23,444 bases of DNA. Origin: Alistipes sp. CAG:435 (GTDB lineage: Bacteria; Bacteroidota; Bacteroidia; Bacteroidales; UBA932). This document shows, in pieces, positions 15,535-23,388 of this stretch. The stretch spans positions 1 to 23,444 of the forward strand of contig FR893165.1 of NCBI GenBank assembly GCA_000433355.1, given 5' to 3'. The number at the start of each line of letters is the position of its first letter. Position 1 is the stretch's first letter. The notes under the pieces were generated by a model. That model worked only from the letters and a program-made list of their open reading frames with translations, searched no databases and had not been told where the DNA came from. The position numbers and the translations under genes were made by a program.

Positions 15535-17070
15535 TTACATATTCTCAAGGTCGATGTCTCCCTTCTCGTCGATGAAATCGTAGCCGAGGGTCTTCTCGAG
15601 GTTGGACTTCGCCACCACGAAATTATAGACAGCCTGCGACTGGGCCAGACTGGCCTGCGTCAAGGTCAGCTGAGCGTCATTTAGTTCCGTGATAGTGCTC
15701 TTGCCGACCTTGTAGGACTTGGCCGCGATGTCGTAGGCCTTCCGGGCGAGGGCCACGGCCTCGTTGGCGGAGTTGAAACTCTTCATGTTCGTCTCCATCG
15801 TGTTGAGGTACTGGCGGATGGCGATCTTGAGCTGGCGCTCGGTCTCGATCCTCTGGAGGTCGAGCTGGGCGGCCTGCACCTTGGTCTGGCGCACGTCATT
15901 GTGGCGTTTCCCGCCGGAGAAGATCGGGATGGAGATGCTGACTCCTACATAAGAGTAAGGAGACCACTGGTACTCGCTGAACTTGAAGTCGTTGGTCATC
16001 GCGATCATGCTGTACGAGAAGTTCGCGGCTATGCTCGGAAGATAGGCGGCCTTCTGCATGCGGACTGTCGAGGCAAGCTGCTCGGCCTGGATCTCAAGCT
16101 GGCGAAGGGTGGTGTTGTATTCCAAGGATGGGTCGCTGTTCTCGTTGATGTCCCTGAACATCTCCTTGGAGAAGTCCTCCAGAGAGCCGGACACGTCGAT
16201 GTTCCTGTCAAGATCCACTCCCATCACGGCCTTGAGCTGCCAGAGGGCGAGAATCACCGAACTTTCGGCATTGTAGACATCAGGGATGGCGGCGGCCACC
16301 GTTGATTTTGCCCTTGTATATTCAAGCTCGGAGGCTTTCTGCGCGTTGTAGCGCCTCTCGGTCTGGGCAAAGTTGTCAACCGCGTTCTCGTAGACATCCT
16401 TGTAAACATTGAACGCCTCCTTGGCGAGCAGGACGGAGTAGTAGGCCTGCTTCACCTGGGTAACCATGTCCAGCCTTGAGGAACGGGCCTTCTCCACGGC
16501 GAGGTCCACGCTCTGGCCGGAGATCTTCAGGCTCTCCCAAAGCTGGGCGTTGACGATCGGCATCGAGGCCGACACACCGTAGTTGTAGGTGTTCCAGCGG
16601 CCTACGGCGAATCCGCCGCTGCCGGAACCGCCTTCCGTCTGCTCAATCTTCACCGGATCCATCCCGGCCTTGGCGGAAAGCTCATTGATGCGCATGAAGT
16701 ATGGACCCAGAGAGCTCAGGAAGCCCATTCCGCCTCCGCCCTCCTCGTCCGAACCGCTGTCCGAGTCCATATACATAACCTGTTTCTTGATAGTCCTCTG
16801 ATAGGCTCCCGAAGCGTTGATCTGCGGGAACAGGGAGGCGTAGGTGCCTTTCTTGGCATATTCCGTACGCTGGATCTCCTTGTCTGCCACCTTCACGGCG
16901 ACATTCTCGCTCAAGGCGATCTGAAGGGCGTCGTTCAAGGTCAGGGTCACCAGCGAGGTGTCCTTGGGCGACTCCTTCGGGATGGTGTCATTCCGGTACT
17001 GGGCCTGCGCTGCCAGAGCAAGCGGCAGGGCCGCGGCGGTCAGAACTAGATACTTCAATCTGTTTTTCAT
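15535..17070 (-). CDS. TolC-family outer-membrane efflux channel
   Basis: The 511-residue protein has a cleavable signal peptide (LTAAALPLALAAQAQ) and two OEP repeats rich in heptad-like helices. Examples are LNDALQIALSENVAVKVADK near the start and LTLTQASLAQSQAVYNFVVAKSNLEKTLG near the end. An acidic Gly-rich insert (DSDSGSDEEGGGGMG) at about residues 102-116 and a Gly-rich segment (EGGSGSGGF) are unusual but sit in loop regions. It forms the exit duct of the tripartite pump. It is 6 nt downstream of the TetR gene and 20 nt upstream of the adaptor gene. Confidence 0.94.
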   Translation of the reverse strand: MKNRLKYLVLTAAALPLALAAQAQYRNDTIPKESPKDTSLVTLTLNDALQIALSENVAVKVADKEIQRTEYAKKGTYASLFPQINASGAYQRTIKKQVMYMDSDSGSDEEGGGGMGFLSSLGPYFMRINELSAKAGMDPVKIEQTEGGSGSGGFAVGRWNTYNYGVSASMPIVNAQLWESLKISGQSVDLAVEKARSSRLDMVTQVKQAYYSVLLAKEAFNVYKDVYENAVDNFAQTERRYNAQKASELEYTRAKSTVAAAIPDVYNAESSVILALWQLKAVMGVDLDRNIDVSGSLEDFSKEMFRDINENSDPSLEYNTTLRQLEIQAEQLASTVRMQKAAYLPSIAANFSYSMIAMTNDFKFSEYQWSPYSYVGVSISIPIFSGGKRHNDVRQTKVQAAQLDLQRIETERQLKIAIRQYLNTMETNMKSFNSANEAVALARKAYDIAAKSYKVGKSTITELNDAQLTLTQASLAQSQAVYNFVVAKSNLEKTLGYDFIDEKGDIDLENM

Positions 17071-17076
17071 ACTATA

Positions 17077-17706
17077 CTAACTATTTTTACAATTATCTGT
17101 TGATGAATATTCCTCAAAACCTTTCGGCGTGAGCAGCACCCTTGTCACGATGTCCTCGAAGGCCGCGGAGAGCGACTTGAACGAGACCTTCTTTCCCTCG
17201 ATGCGGTGGCCGCCGTCAAGGTACTCGGCCATGCCCTCGTGCATGATGTAGATCAGCAGCTGCACCCCCTCAACGTCCATGTCGGAACGGATGAGTCCCT
17301 CCTTCCTTCCGGTGTCGAAACAATCCACAAAGAAGTTGTGAAGTGCCTTGGAGCGATCCTCGGCGCGCTTGATGAAGGTCTCAGGATAGTATTTCATGAT
17401 GTCCTTGACCGTCCTCTTGTCCTTGTCCATGGTCTTTTTCCTGCCTACGAGGGCGAACATGGCCTTAAGCACCTGAACGGCGTTCTTGCCTTCGACCATC
17501 CTCTCGAACTCATCCTTCTTCCTCTCGACATTGTAGGCCATCACGTCGGCGACAAGATCCTCCTTCTGGGCGTAGTACTGGTAGAAGGTCTTCTTCGAGA
17601 TGCAAAGCTTGCGGCAGATGTCATCGATGGACACCTCGCGGACTCCATCCTTTGAGAAGAGTCCGTTCGCCGTCATCATTATCGTTTCCTTTGTCAATTC
17701 AGCCAT
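17077..17706 (-). CDS. TetR/AcrR-family transcriptional regulator
   Basis: The 209-residue protein has the TetR N-terminal DNA-binding domain, with a helix-turn-helix at about 25-46 (VSIDDICRKLCISKKTFYQYYAQKEDL), and an all-helical ligand-binding remainder. It is the first gene of the efflux operon and is only 6 nt from the TolC-like gene. It probably represses its own operon and is released by a pump substrate; this is inference from location. No ligand can be predicted. Confidence 0.93.
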   Translation of the reverse strand: MAELTKETIMMTANGLFSKDGVREVSIDDICRKLCISKKTFYQYYAQKEDLVADVMAYNVERKKDEFERMVEGKNAVQVLKAMFALVGRKKTMDKDKRTVKDIMKYYPETFIKRAEDRSKALHNFFVDCFDTGRKEGLIRSDMDVEGVQLLIYIMHEGMAEYLDGGHRIEGKKVSFKSLSAAFEDIVTRVLLTPKGFEEYSSTDNCKNS

Positions 17707-17735
17707 AATCTCTATATAATTGCGTCAAGCCATTC

Positions 17736-17750
17736 TGCAAATGCTATGCA
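17736..17750. promoter_or_regulatory. Candidate TetR operator (imperfect dyad) upstream of the efflux operon
   Basis: TGCAAATGCTATGCA, 30 nt upstream of the regulator start, is a short imperfect inverted repeat (five of seven pairs match). Position suits autoregulation, but the symmetry is weak and no clear -7/-33 promoter pair was found around it. Confidence 0.25.
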
Positions 17751-17778
17751 AAAACCGTCAATTTTTCAAGCAATATAA

Positions 17779-17811
17779 TAAAAAAATCCGCCACCCAAAA
17801 AGCAGCGGATT
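17779..17811 (-). terminator. Rho-independent terminator of the HAD phosphatase gene
   Basis: On the minus strand a 7-bp stem, AATCCGC / GCGGATT, closes a 13-nt loop and is followed by a run of T residues (17786-17779). It lies about 68 nt downstream of the phosphatase stop, in the 172-nt AT-rich gap before the TetR gene. Confidence 0.75.
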
Positions 17812-17878
17812 AATCAAGTGATTTATTTTTAATAAAATAAAACGATATACTGAAAAACTTAAAAAATTTCCAAGTTTC

Positions 17879-18655
17879 CTAGAGTACGCCAAAACGCTGA
17901 AGCGCGGTGACAACTCCATCCTCATCGACGGTGTCTGTGACATAGTCCGCGGCGGCCTTCACATCGTCGGTGGCATTGCCCATCGCGACACCGATCCCGG
18001 CATATTCAATGATCGGGATGTCGTTGCCGCCGTCGCCGAACGCCATGCACTCCTCGCGTGTCACGCCGATGCGCTCAAGGATGCGCGCCGCGCCGTAGGA
18101 TTTTGACAGGCCTTCCGGCACAATGTCCAGAAAATAAGGGTGCCAGCGGGTGTAGGAGACATTCTTCAGCACCGGATAAAGCAGCCTTCGCGCCTGTTCG
18201 TCATCAAAGAATATGGTATATTCATAGACCGTGTGATTCTCCGCGACCTGCCGGAGGTCAAGGAAGCAAGGCGGGCGCAGGTTGATCATCTCAGCGATCT
18301 CCATCGCCTGCGGGCTTGCATGGTTGATCCCCGCCACGTTGTCGGCGAACACCCAGCAGGACACCTTCTCCCGCTCAGCGATTTCGGCCACCTGAAGGGA
18401 AGTCGCCTCAGGAAGCGGGTGACTGTCAATCACTTCCCCGTCAAGAGTCGTCTCCGCCCCGTTCATCGCCACATAGCCGTCGAACGGAAAGCCGTCCAGA
18501 TTGTTCATCACCAGCCTTGCCCGTCCACTTGAAATGAAAAGCTTCACGCCCTTGGCCTGAAGCTCATGAAGTCTCTCCTTAAGATTCTCGGACATCCGGT
18601 GAGTCTTGAAACTCACGAGGGTGCCGTCAATGTCGAAAAATATCGCTTTTATCAT
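17879..18655 (-). CDS. Cof-type HAD-superfamily phosphatase
   Basis: The 258-residue cytoplasmic phosphatase carries all four HAD motifs: DIDGT with D8 and D10, the serine of ISSGRA (about 42-43), K185 in GLSKSYG, and GDGGND (207-212, D208 and D212). The cap is of the C2 type typical of Cof proteins, which dephosphorylate sugar phosphates, flavin or pyridoxal phosphates. The substrate cannot be assigned. It is a single-gene unit: its own terminator lies downstream and a TAGTTTTG -7-like box lies upstream. Confidence 0.92.
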   Translation of the reverse strand: MIKAIFFDIDGTLVSFKTHRMSENLKERLHELQAKGVKLFISSGRARLVMNNLDGFPFDGYVAMNGAETTLDGEVIDSHPLPEATSLQVAEIAEREKVSCWVFADNVAGINHASPQAMEIAEMINLRPPCFLDLRQVAENHTVYEYTIFFDDEQARRLLYPVLKNVSYTRWHPYFLDIVPEGLSKSYGAARILERIGVTREECMAFGDGGNDIPIIEYAGIGVAMGNATDDVKAAADYVTDTVDEDGVVTALQRFGVL

Positions 18656-18696
18656 CCTATTGCATCAAAATAATGCCATCTCATTATTCAACCATA

Positions 18697-18704
18697 CAAA
18701 ACTA
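18697..18704 (-). promoter_or_regulatory. -7 promoter element TAGTTTTG of the HAD phosphatase gene
   Basis: The octamer matches TAnnTTTG on the minus strand, 41 nt before the ATG at 18655. No TTG is found at the expected -33 place, which falls in the adjoining GC-rich repeat. Confidence 0.4.
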
Positions 18705-18717
18705 ACCATACCATCCA

Positions 18718-18894
18718 CCCCCCAGTCACTGCGTGACAGCCCCCGGTGGGGGCACCGGGGACCGGATTCCCCAGACCCCTTGCGTCGCTTCGCACTGCGT
18801 GCGCATTATCTTTTCACCCCCCCCAGTCACTGCGTGACAGCCCCCGGTGGGGGCACTGGGGACCGGATTCCCCAGACCCCTTGCGTCGCTTCGC
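18718..18894. repeat. Two direct copies of a GC-rich palindromic intergenic repeat (about 76 bp each, 101-bp period)
   Basis: Copy 1 is at about 18719-18793 and copy 2 at about 18820-18894. They are almost identical (one clear difference, ACCGGGG versus ACTGGGG). Each contains nested inverted repeats, including GTCAC-TGC-GTGAC and CCCCGGTG-GGG-CACCGGGG, and ends TTGCGTCGCTTCGC. The copies fill most of the 248-nt gap between lgt and the phosphatase gene and begin only 9 nt after the lgt stop, so they probably also end lgt transcripts. Confidence 0.85.
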
Positions 18895-18903
18895 TCCGAG
18901 TGT

Positions 18904-19788
18904 CTATCCGTTAAGACTCTTGGCGTAGTGCGTAGGCTCGGACTTTTGGGGCTTGGTGTCGGGGATGACAGCGGCGGCGGGAATCTTCTTCTTATAGGAA
19001 TAGACCAGGAGTCCGATACCCAGAAGCACAAACGGAATGCTCAACAGCTGGCCCATGTCAAGCGCCATGGTGTTCTCGAAATCCACCTGCGGCTCCTTGA
19101 TGAACTCGATGAGGAAACGCATCCCGAAGCAGACAATGAAGAATATTCCTATGAAGGAACCCCTGTACATCTTGTCCAGCCTCTTGACATAGAGCCACAA
19201 CAGCCCGACACCGAGGACCAGATAGCTCAGCGCCTCGTAGATCTGCGTCGGATGCTTCGGCTCGGTTTCTCCCCTGCGCTCGAAGATGAATCCCCACGGA
19301 AGGTTCGTAACATCGCCGTAAATCTCGGAGTTGCAAAGGTTTCCGAGCCTGATGAATGTCGCGGCGAACGCCACGGCTATGGCCAGATGATCCAGAATCC
19401 ACAGGAAATCGATGTGGTTCTTCTTCCCGTACCTGCCCGCGAACCACCACATGCACAGGAGCAGCATCAGCGCCCCCCCGTGGCTGGCGAGTCCTCCGTG
19501 CCAGACGGCGAAGATCTCAAGGAAACCTTTCCAGGAGCCGAAATAATAGTCCGGCTGGTAGAATATGCAGTGCCCGAGACGCGCCCCGACAAGAGTGCCA
19601 ATCAGCAAGGTGTAGAGAAGCGGATCAAGAAGGGTCTCGTTGACCTTTTCCCTCTTGAAGAACCTCGCGAACATCCAGTAACCAAGAATGAAACCGGAGA
19701 CAAACAGGAGACTATACCACCTTACGGCGAACGATCCAATCCTGAATATCTCCGGATTCATATTCCAATGTACGAACAGAAGATCCAT
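18904..19788 (-). CDS. lgt: Phosphatidylglycerol-prolipoprotein diacylglyceryl transferase
   Basis: Lgt is the inner-membrane enzyme that adds diacylglycerol to the lipobox cysteine, the first step of lipoprotein maturation. The 294-residue protein has about seven hydrophobic segments. The key motifs are HGGLASHGG (H97, H103), the signature RLGNLCNSEIYG (R147, N150, E155), KHPTQIYEA (178-186) and RFLIEFIKE (R224, E228, matching E. coli R239/E243). The last 28 residues are polar and lysine-rich, after the final helix. It lies downstream of pgk but has its own -7 box. Clients in this window include the efflux adaptor and the GldH-like protein. Confidence 0.96.
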   Translation of the reverse strand: MDLLFVHWNMNPEIFRIGSFAVRWYSLLFVSGFILGYWMFARFFKREKVNETLLDPLLYTLLIGTLVGARLGHCIFYQPDYYFGSWKGFLEIFAVWHGGLASHGGALMLLLCMWWFAGRYGKKNHIDFLWILDHLAIAVAFAATFIRLGNLCNSEIYGDVTNLPWGFIFERRGETEPKHPTQIYEALSYLVLGVGLLWLYVKRLDKMYRGSFIGIFFIVCFGMRFLIEFIKEPQVDFENTMALDMGQLLSIPFVLLGIGLLVYSYKKKIPAAAVIPDTKPQKSEPTHYAKSLNG

Positions 19789-19810
19789 AACCTAAAAATC
19801 ACTTTTCGTA

Positions 19811-19818
19811 CAAACTTA
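19811..19818 (-). promoter_or_regulatory. -7 promoter element TAAGTTTG of lgt
   Basis: This is an exact TAnnTTTG match on the minus strand, 22 nt before the lgt ATG. It lies just past the pgk hairpin, with no obvious -33 TTG. Confidence 0.45.
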
Positions 19819-19837
19819 CATAAAATCTGCGATTCTT

Positions 19838-19874
19838 ACGCCCCTTCGCCCAAGAAATTTAGAGGAAGGGGCGT
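19838..19874 (-). terminator. Hairpin after pgk (probable terminator)
   Basis: Ten perfect pairs (ACGCCCCTTC / GAAGGGGCGT) enclose 17 nt, starting 18 nt after the pgk stop. The following sequence is only weakly T-rich. Confidence 0.6.
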
Positions 19875-19891
19875 GACGGTCGCGCCGCCGG

Positions 19892-21145
19892 CTACTCGCG
19901 GATAGCCGCGATGCCAGGAAGATCCTTGCCCTCGATGGCCTCAAGCATTGCGCCGCCACCCGTGGAGACATAGCTTACCTTGTCGGCGAAGCCGAGCTTT
20001 GTCACGGCTGCCACTGAGTCGCCGCCACCGACGAGAGAGTAGGCTCCGTTCTGGGTGGCCTCAGCCACGAACTCGGCGATCTTCTCGGTTCCGTGAGCGA
20101 AGTTAGGAAGCTCAAACACTCCGACAGGACCGTTCCAAAGGATTGTCTTGGAAGCAAGGATGATCTTCTTCCAGTTCTCAAGGGAAGCCTCTGAAGCGTC
20201 CATTCCCTCCCAGTCATCAGGAATGTTGAATATGTCGAATGTCTTGCGAGGAGTGTCGTTGCTGAACTCCTGGCCTGAAACCGTAGCGACTGAAAGTGAA
20301 AGATTTACACCCTTCTCCTTAGCCTCTTTCATAATCTCAAGAGCGTCCGGCATAAGCTCGTCCTCGTGGAGGGACTTTCCGATGTGACCGCCCTGGGCCT
20401 TGATGAAGGTGTAGCCCATTCCGCCGCCGATGATCAGGTTGTCAACCTTGTCAAGCAGGTTCTTGATGACACCGAGCTTGCTGGAAACCTTTGATCCACC
20501 GATGATGGCGGTGAAAGGATGCTGGGCGTTCTGGAGAACGTTCTCGATGGCCTTTACCTCTTTCTCCATCAGGTAGCCGAACATCTTGTCGTTCGGGAAG
20601 TAGGCGGCGATGAGCGCTGTGGAGGCATGTGCCCTGTGAGCGGTACCGAAAGCGTCGTTGATGTAGCAGTCGGCGTAGGAAGCGAGCTTCTTCACGAACT
20701 CCTTCTGGCTTGCCTTCACGGCCTTCTTGGCGGCAGCTTTCTCCTCGTCTGATGCATCGGCGGCGAGTCCTCTCGGCTTGCCTTCCTCCTCAGCGTAGAA
20801 ACGCAGGTTCTCAAGCATCAGAACCTCACCTGGCTTGAGCGCGGCGGCCTGTTCGTCAGCCTTCTGGCAGTCGTCGGCGAACTGAACCGGAACACCGAGG
20901 CATTCAGAAACGTGACCGAGAATATGCTTGAGGGAGAACTTAGGATCAACTCCCTTAGGACGTCCGAGGTGGGACATAAGAATGAGGGAACCACCCTCGG
21001 CGAGCACTTTCTTGAGTGTAGGGAGAGCCGCGCGGATGCGGGTGTCGTCTGTGATGTTGAAATTCTCATCGAGCGGAACGTTGAAATCCACTCTGACAAT
21101 TGCCTTCTTACCTTTGAAGTCGTAGGTGTCAATGTGCTGTTGCAT
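19892..21145 (-). CDS. pgk: Phosphoglycerate kinase
   Basis: Pgk makes ATP from 1,3-bisphosphoglycerate in glycolysis. The 417-residue protein has the substrate-binding motifs RVDFNVP (18-24) and SHLGRPKG (58-65), LWNGPVGVFELP, and the nucleotide-binding stretch GGGDSVAAV followed by STGGGAMLEAIEGK near the C-terminus. Length is normal. A TATATTTG -7 box lies 40 nt upstream and a hairpin lies just downstream, so it is probably a separate transcript divergent from the methyltransferase gene. Confidence 0.97.
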   Translation of the reverse strand: MQQHIDTYDFKGKKAIVRVDFNVPLDENFNITDDTRIRAALPTLKKVLAEGGSLILMSHLGRPKGVDPKFSLKHILGHVSECLGVPVQFADDCQKADEQAAALKPGEVLMLENLRFYAEEEGKPRGLAADASDEEKAAAKKAVKASQKEFVKKLASYADCYINDAFGTAHRAHASTALIAAYFPNDKMFGYLMEKEVKAIENVLQNAQHPFTAIIGGSKVSSKLGVIKNLLDKVDNLIIGGGMGYTFIKAQGGHIGKSLHEDELMPDALEIMKEAKEKGVNLSLSVATVSGQEFSNDTPRKTFDIFNIPDDWEGMDASEASLENWKKIILASKTILWNGPVGVFELPNFAHGTEKIAEFVAEATQNGAYSLVGGGDSVAAVTKLGFADKVSYVSTGGGAMLEAIEGKDLPGIAAIRE

Positions 21146-21185
21146 AACCTTATTATATTAAAATAATTTCGATTTATTCCGACCG

Positions 21186-21193
21186 CAAATATA
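21186..21193 (-). promoter_or_regulatory. -7 promoter element TATATTTG of pgk
   Basis: Exact TAnnTTTG match on the minus strand, 40 nt before the pgk ATG. The -33 element is not clear. Confidence 0.5.
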
Positions 21194-21279
21194 GTAAAAT
21201 TCAGCGGATTGGACATCAGTCCGTCACACTATAACGATTAAATCCTGATGCAAAAGGATAAAATAGACTTTCTTTTTCC

Positions 21280-21287
21280 TATCTTTG
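21280..21287 (+). promoter_or_regulatory. -7 promoter element TATCTTTG of the methyltransferase gene
   Basis: This exact TAnnTTTG match ends 6 nt before the ATG at 21294, so the transcript would have almost no leader. A TTG start at 21285 would overlap the promoter box and is rejected. Confidence 0.55.
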
Positions 21288-21293
21288 CACGCT

Positions 21294-22202
21294 ATGACGA
21301 TCGAGTTTAATCCACAGAATTGGAAGGACTACGAACTTCTCGACTCCGGAAGGGGCGCGAAGCTCGAAAGGTTCGGTGAATATGTTCTTGCCCGCCCGGA
21401 GCCTAAGGCTTTGTGGGACAAGAGCATGACCGACGAGGAGTGGAACAGGCTCGCCCACACCCGCTTCACGCTGGGGGCCGGATTCGGCAAGGCCGGGAAG
21501 GAGGACAGCGGAACGTGGGAAAGGCTTAGGAATATGCCGGATCAGTGGTGGATCCGCTACAACAGAGGTCCGAAGTTCAGCCTCAGGCTGGGGCTCACGT
21601 CCTTCAAGCACGTGGGAGTCTTCCCGGAGCAGGCCGCAAACTGGGACTACATATTCAAGCATACTTCGGACATCGCCGCGAAGACAGGCTCCAAGCCTAA
21701 GGTTCTGAATCTGTTCGCCTACACGGGAGCGGCATCGCTGGCTGCCAAGTGCGCCGGAGCAGATGTCACTCATCTGGATTCAGTGCGTCAGGTCGTCACC
21801 TGGGCTCACGGCAACCAGGACCGCAGTGGTCTTGACGGCATCCGTTGGGTGGTCGAGGACGCGATGAAGTTCGCGAACCGTGAGGCCAAACGCGGCAATC
21901 TATACCAAGGCGTCATCCTGGATCCTCCGGCCTACGGCCACGGCCCGGACGGGGAAAAATGGAAACTGGACGAATGTCTTTTCGATATGATGAAGACCGT
22001 CGGAAAGATTCTCGCGCCACAGAACAGTTTCCTGGTTCTGAACCTTTACTCGAACGGATTCTCGGCCATTCTCGGCGAGACGGTCGTGCGTCAGGCCTTC
22101 GGGCTTGCGCCGGACGCCGCTCTCGAATCCGGAGAGCTTGTACTCAGGGACAAGTTCGGGAAGAACCTGCCGCTCAGTATATTCGTAAGACTCAGGAGGT
22201 AG
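21294..22202 (+). CDS. Class I SAM-dependent methyltransferase, RlmI-like (COG1092; probable rRNA methyltransferase)
   Basis: The 302-residue protein has a Bacteroidales-type N-terminus (NWKDYELLDSGRGAKLERFGEYVLARPEP). A Rossmann fold follows, with motif I NLFAYTG (139-145), acidic D162 at the end of strand 2, and the catalytic DPPAYG (210-215) typical of base methyltransferases. Relatives such as E. coli RlmI and RlmK/L methylate cytosine-C5 or guanine in 23S rRNA. Unlike RlmI, no clear PUA domain is seen at the N-terminus, so the target is uncertain. The small exported protein gene follows after 7 nt. Confidence 0.9.
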   Translation: MTIEFNPQNWKDYELLDSGRGAKLERFGEYVLARPEPKALWDKSMTDEEWNRLAHTRFTLGAGFGKAGKEDSGTWERLRNMPDQWWIRYNRGPKFSLRLGLTSFKHVGVFPEQAANWDYIFKHTSDIAAKTGSKPKVLNLFAYTGAASLAAKCAGADVTHLDSVRQVVTWAHGNQDRSGLDGIRWVVEDAMKFANREAKRGNLYQGVILDPPAYGHGPDGEKWKLDECLFDMMKTVGKILAPQNSFLVLNLYSNGFSAILGETVVRQAFGLAPDAALESGELVLRDKFGKNLPLSIFVRLRR

Positions 22203-22209
22203 AGAGGTT

Positions 22210-22575
22210 ATGAAGTCATTCGTCAGATTCTGCCTGGTTTCCGTTGTCCTTGTGGCTCTCGCTTTCTTCTGCGAGGGGCTGAGGGTCAATTTCCTTGCCG
22301 GAACTGACACCGGGACGACCGTCCGGACTTCCACCGACAGCCTTACAGACCCGACCCAATCTGAACATTCATTCATAAAGTTCAACACAGTCTGCCTGAC
22401 AAGCCCGACGGCCGAAGGACAGACAGTAACCCGCATAGTCACCGGTGCTTCCGGCAGTCCGTGCAGGGGTGCGCGCAGGACAGAGCTTGATTTCAGGATT
22501 CTTGAATCAAAGGCGTTCTGTCATCATAACGTGCAAAGACATTCCCTGCCGACACTGCGGAAGCTGCGTCTTTAG
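22210..22575 (+). CDS. Small exported or membrane-anchored hypothetical protein
   Basis: The 121-residue protein is not recognised. Residues of about 5-22 (VRFCLVSVVLVALAFFCEG) form a signal peptide or membrane anchor. The rest is Ser/Thr-rich, then basic (ARRTELDF, NVQRHSLPTLRKLRL), with no known motif. An AGGAGG-like ribosome-binding sequence overlaps the end of the upstream methyltransferase gene, and the 7-nt spacing supports co-transcription. The composition of the C-terminal half is odd enough that the true end could differ. It may be a real but poorly conserved protein. Confidence 0.55.
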   Translation: MKSFVRFCLVSVVLVALAFFCEGLRVNFLAGTDTGTTVRTSTDSLTDPTQSEHSFIKFNTVCLTSPTAEGQTVTRIVTGASGSPCRGARRTELDFRILESKAFCHHNVQRHSLPTLRKLRL

Positions 22576-22592
22576 CGGTCGGTTTCCATTCC

Positions 22593-22610
22593 GGGTGACA
22601 TGACTCACCC
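22593..22610 (+). terminator. Short hairpin downstream of the small exported protein
   Basis: GGGTGA (22593-22598) and TCACCC (22605-22610) form a 6-bp stem with a 6-nt loop, 18 nt after the stop. No T tract follows on the plus strand; an A-rich run does. The remaining 22611-22757 gap shows no gene. It has a weak TTG/TAAATCTG promoter-like pair (22719-22721 and 22743-22750) just ahead of the next gene. Confidence 0.35.
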
Positions 22611-22757
22611 ACCAATCAAAAAACAAGGGTGCCGCCCCCTCTATGGACGGCGAATAATGTATCATAATAACAAGGTGATGCAACCATATTTTTTACACGA
22701 CAACTTTTTCCGGGAGTATTGTGTTCTCTCCGGAACAGCATCTAAATCTGAAAACAA

Positions 22758-23189
22758 ATGGAAACCGTAAATATCAAGAAAACAAGATCCGCAAAGGACT
22801 TCATCATCACACTTTTGTTCCTTGCCGCAGGAGTCGGACTGCTCTTCTGCTCCGACTCTATGTTCATCCTCGGATGCACTCTCATAGCGTTCGCCGTGAT
22901 CCTCTTCCTCGCCATGAAATCCTCATACGTGATCGAGGGCAAGGAAGGTTCGTTCAAGCGCAAGACCGCCAACTACCCGAAAACCAAGAAGGAAGAGCTT
23001 GTCTCCTTCCTTGAGGGCAAGTCTGACAAGGTTGTCCCAGAAGCTCCAGGCGGACTTCTGATGTACATCTACTACCGCAGAGACAAGTCCGCCGGCTTCG
23101 CCCAGATCAACGACTTTGACCAGTACGAGTACAAGCCGATCACCGAGATGCTTCCGCTGAACGCCGAGCAGGTGGAGGCTCTGGTCTAA
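22758..23189 (+). CDS. Two-helix membrane protein of unknown function
   Basis: The 143-residue protein has a short basic N-terminus, two hydrophobic helices at about 15-30 and 35-53 separated by a very short turn, and then a soluble charged C-terminal domain of about 90 residues. No enzyme motif is visible. The soluble part (YPKTKKEELVSFLEGKSDKVVPEA, MYIYYRRDKSAGFAQINDFDQYEYKP) looks folded and probably lies in the cytoplasm, since the basic N-terminus should also be inside. Codon use is like that of the surrounding genes. It stands alone between the small exported protein and the strong hairpin at 23237. Confidence 0.75.
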   Translation: METVNIKKTRSAKDFIITLLFLAAGVGLLFCSDSMFILGCTLIAFAVILFLAMKSSYVIEGKEGSFKRKTANYPKTKKEELVSFLEGKSDKVVPEAPGGLLMYIYYRRDKSAGFAQINDFDQYEYKPITEMLPLNAEQVEALV

Positions 23190-23236
23190 AGACACTAGTC
23201 CCACCCGTGGCACCTAACCACTTGACAATAACTAAC

Positions 23237-23282
23237 ATAAGCATTCTCGTGGTGCCCAATATCTCACCACGAGAATGCTTAT
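23237..23282 (+). terminator. Perfect 18-bp stem hairpin (probable terminator)
   Basis: Positions 23237-23254 and 23265-23282 are exact reverse complements (arm ATAAGCATTCTCGTGGTG) with a 10-nt loop. The hairpin starts 48 nt after the stop of the two-helix protein. ATTTCG follows, a weak T tract. Apart from this hairpin and the repeat at the right edge, no gene is seen in 23190-23444. Confidence 0.7.
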
Positions 23283-23388
23283 TTCGTTGATACTCAACTT
23301 ATTACCTGCCACGCCATCCATTCCCCTTATCCCTGCATTCCACACCACTCCTATGCCCACACGCCAGACACCGCTCACAGCCCGGTCG

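Noticed and set aside
18718..18894. A mobile element or CRISPR-like array between lgt and the phosphatase gene
   Set aside because: There are only two copies, no open frame, and the 25-bp interval between them is not spacer-like.
18847..19905. A 352-codon plus-strand frame opposite lgt
   Set aside because: It starts inside the GC-rich repeat and runs antisense to lgt, whose catalytic motifs are complete. The frame is open because of base composition.
21285..22202. A TTG start at 21285 for the methyltransferase
   Set aside because: It overlaps the TATCTTTG promoter box and adds only three residues outside family homology; the ATG at 21294 fits better.
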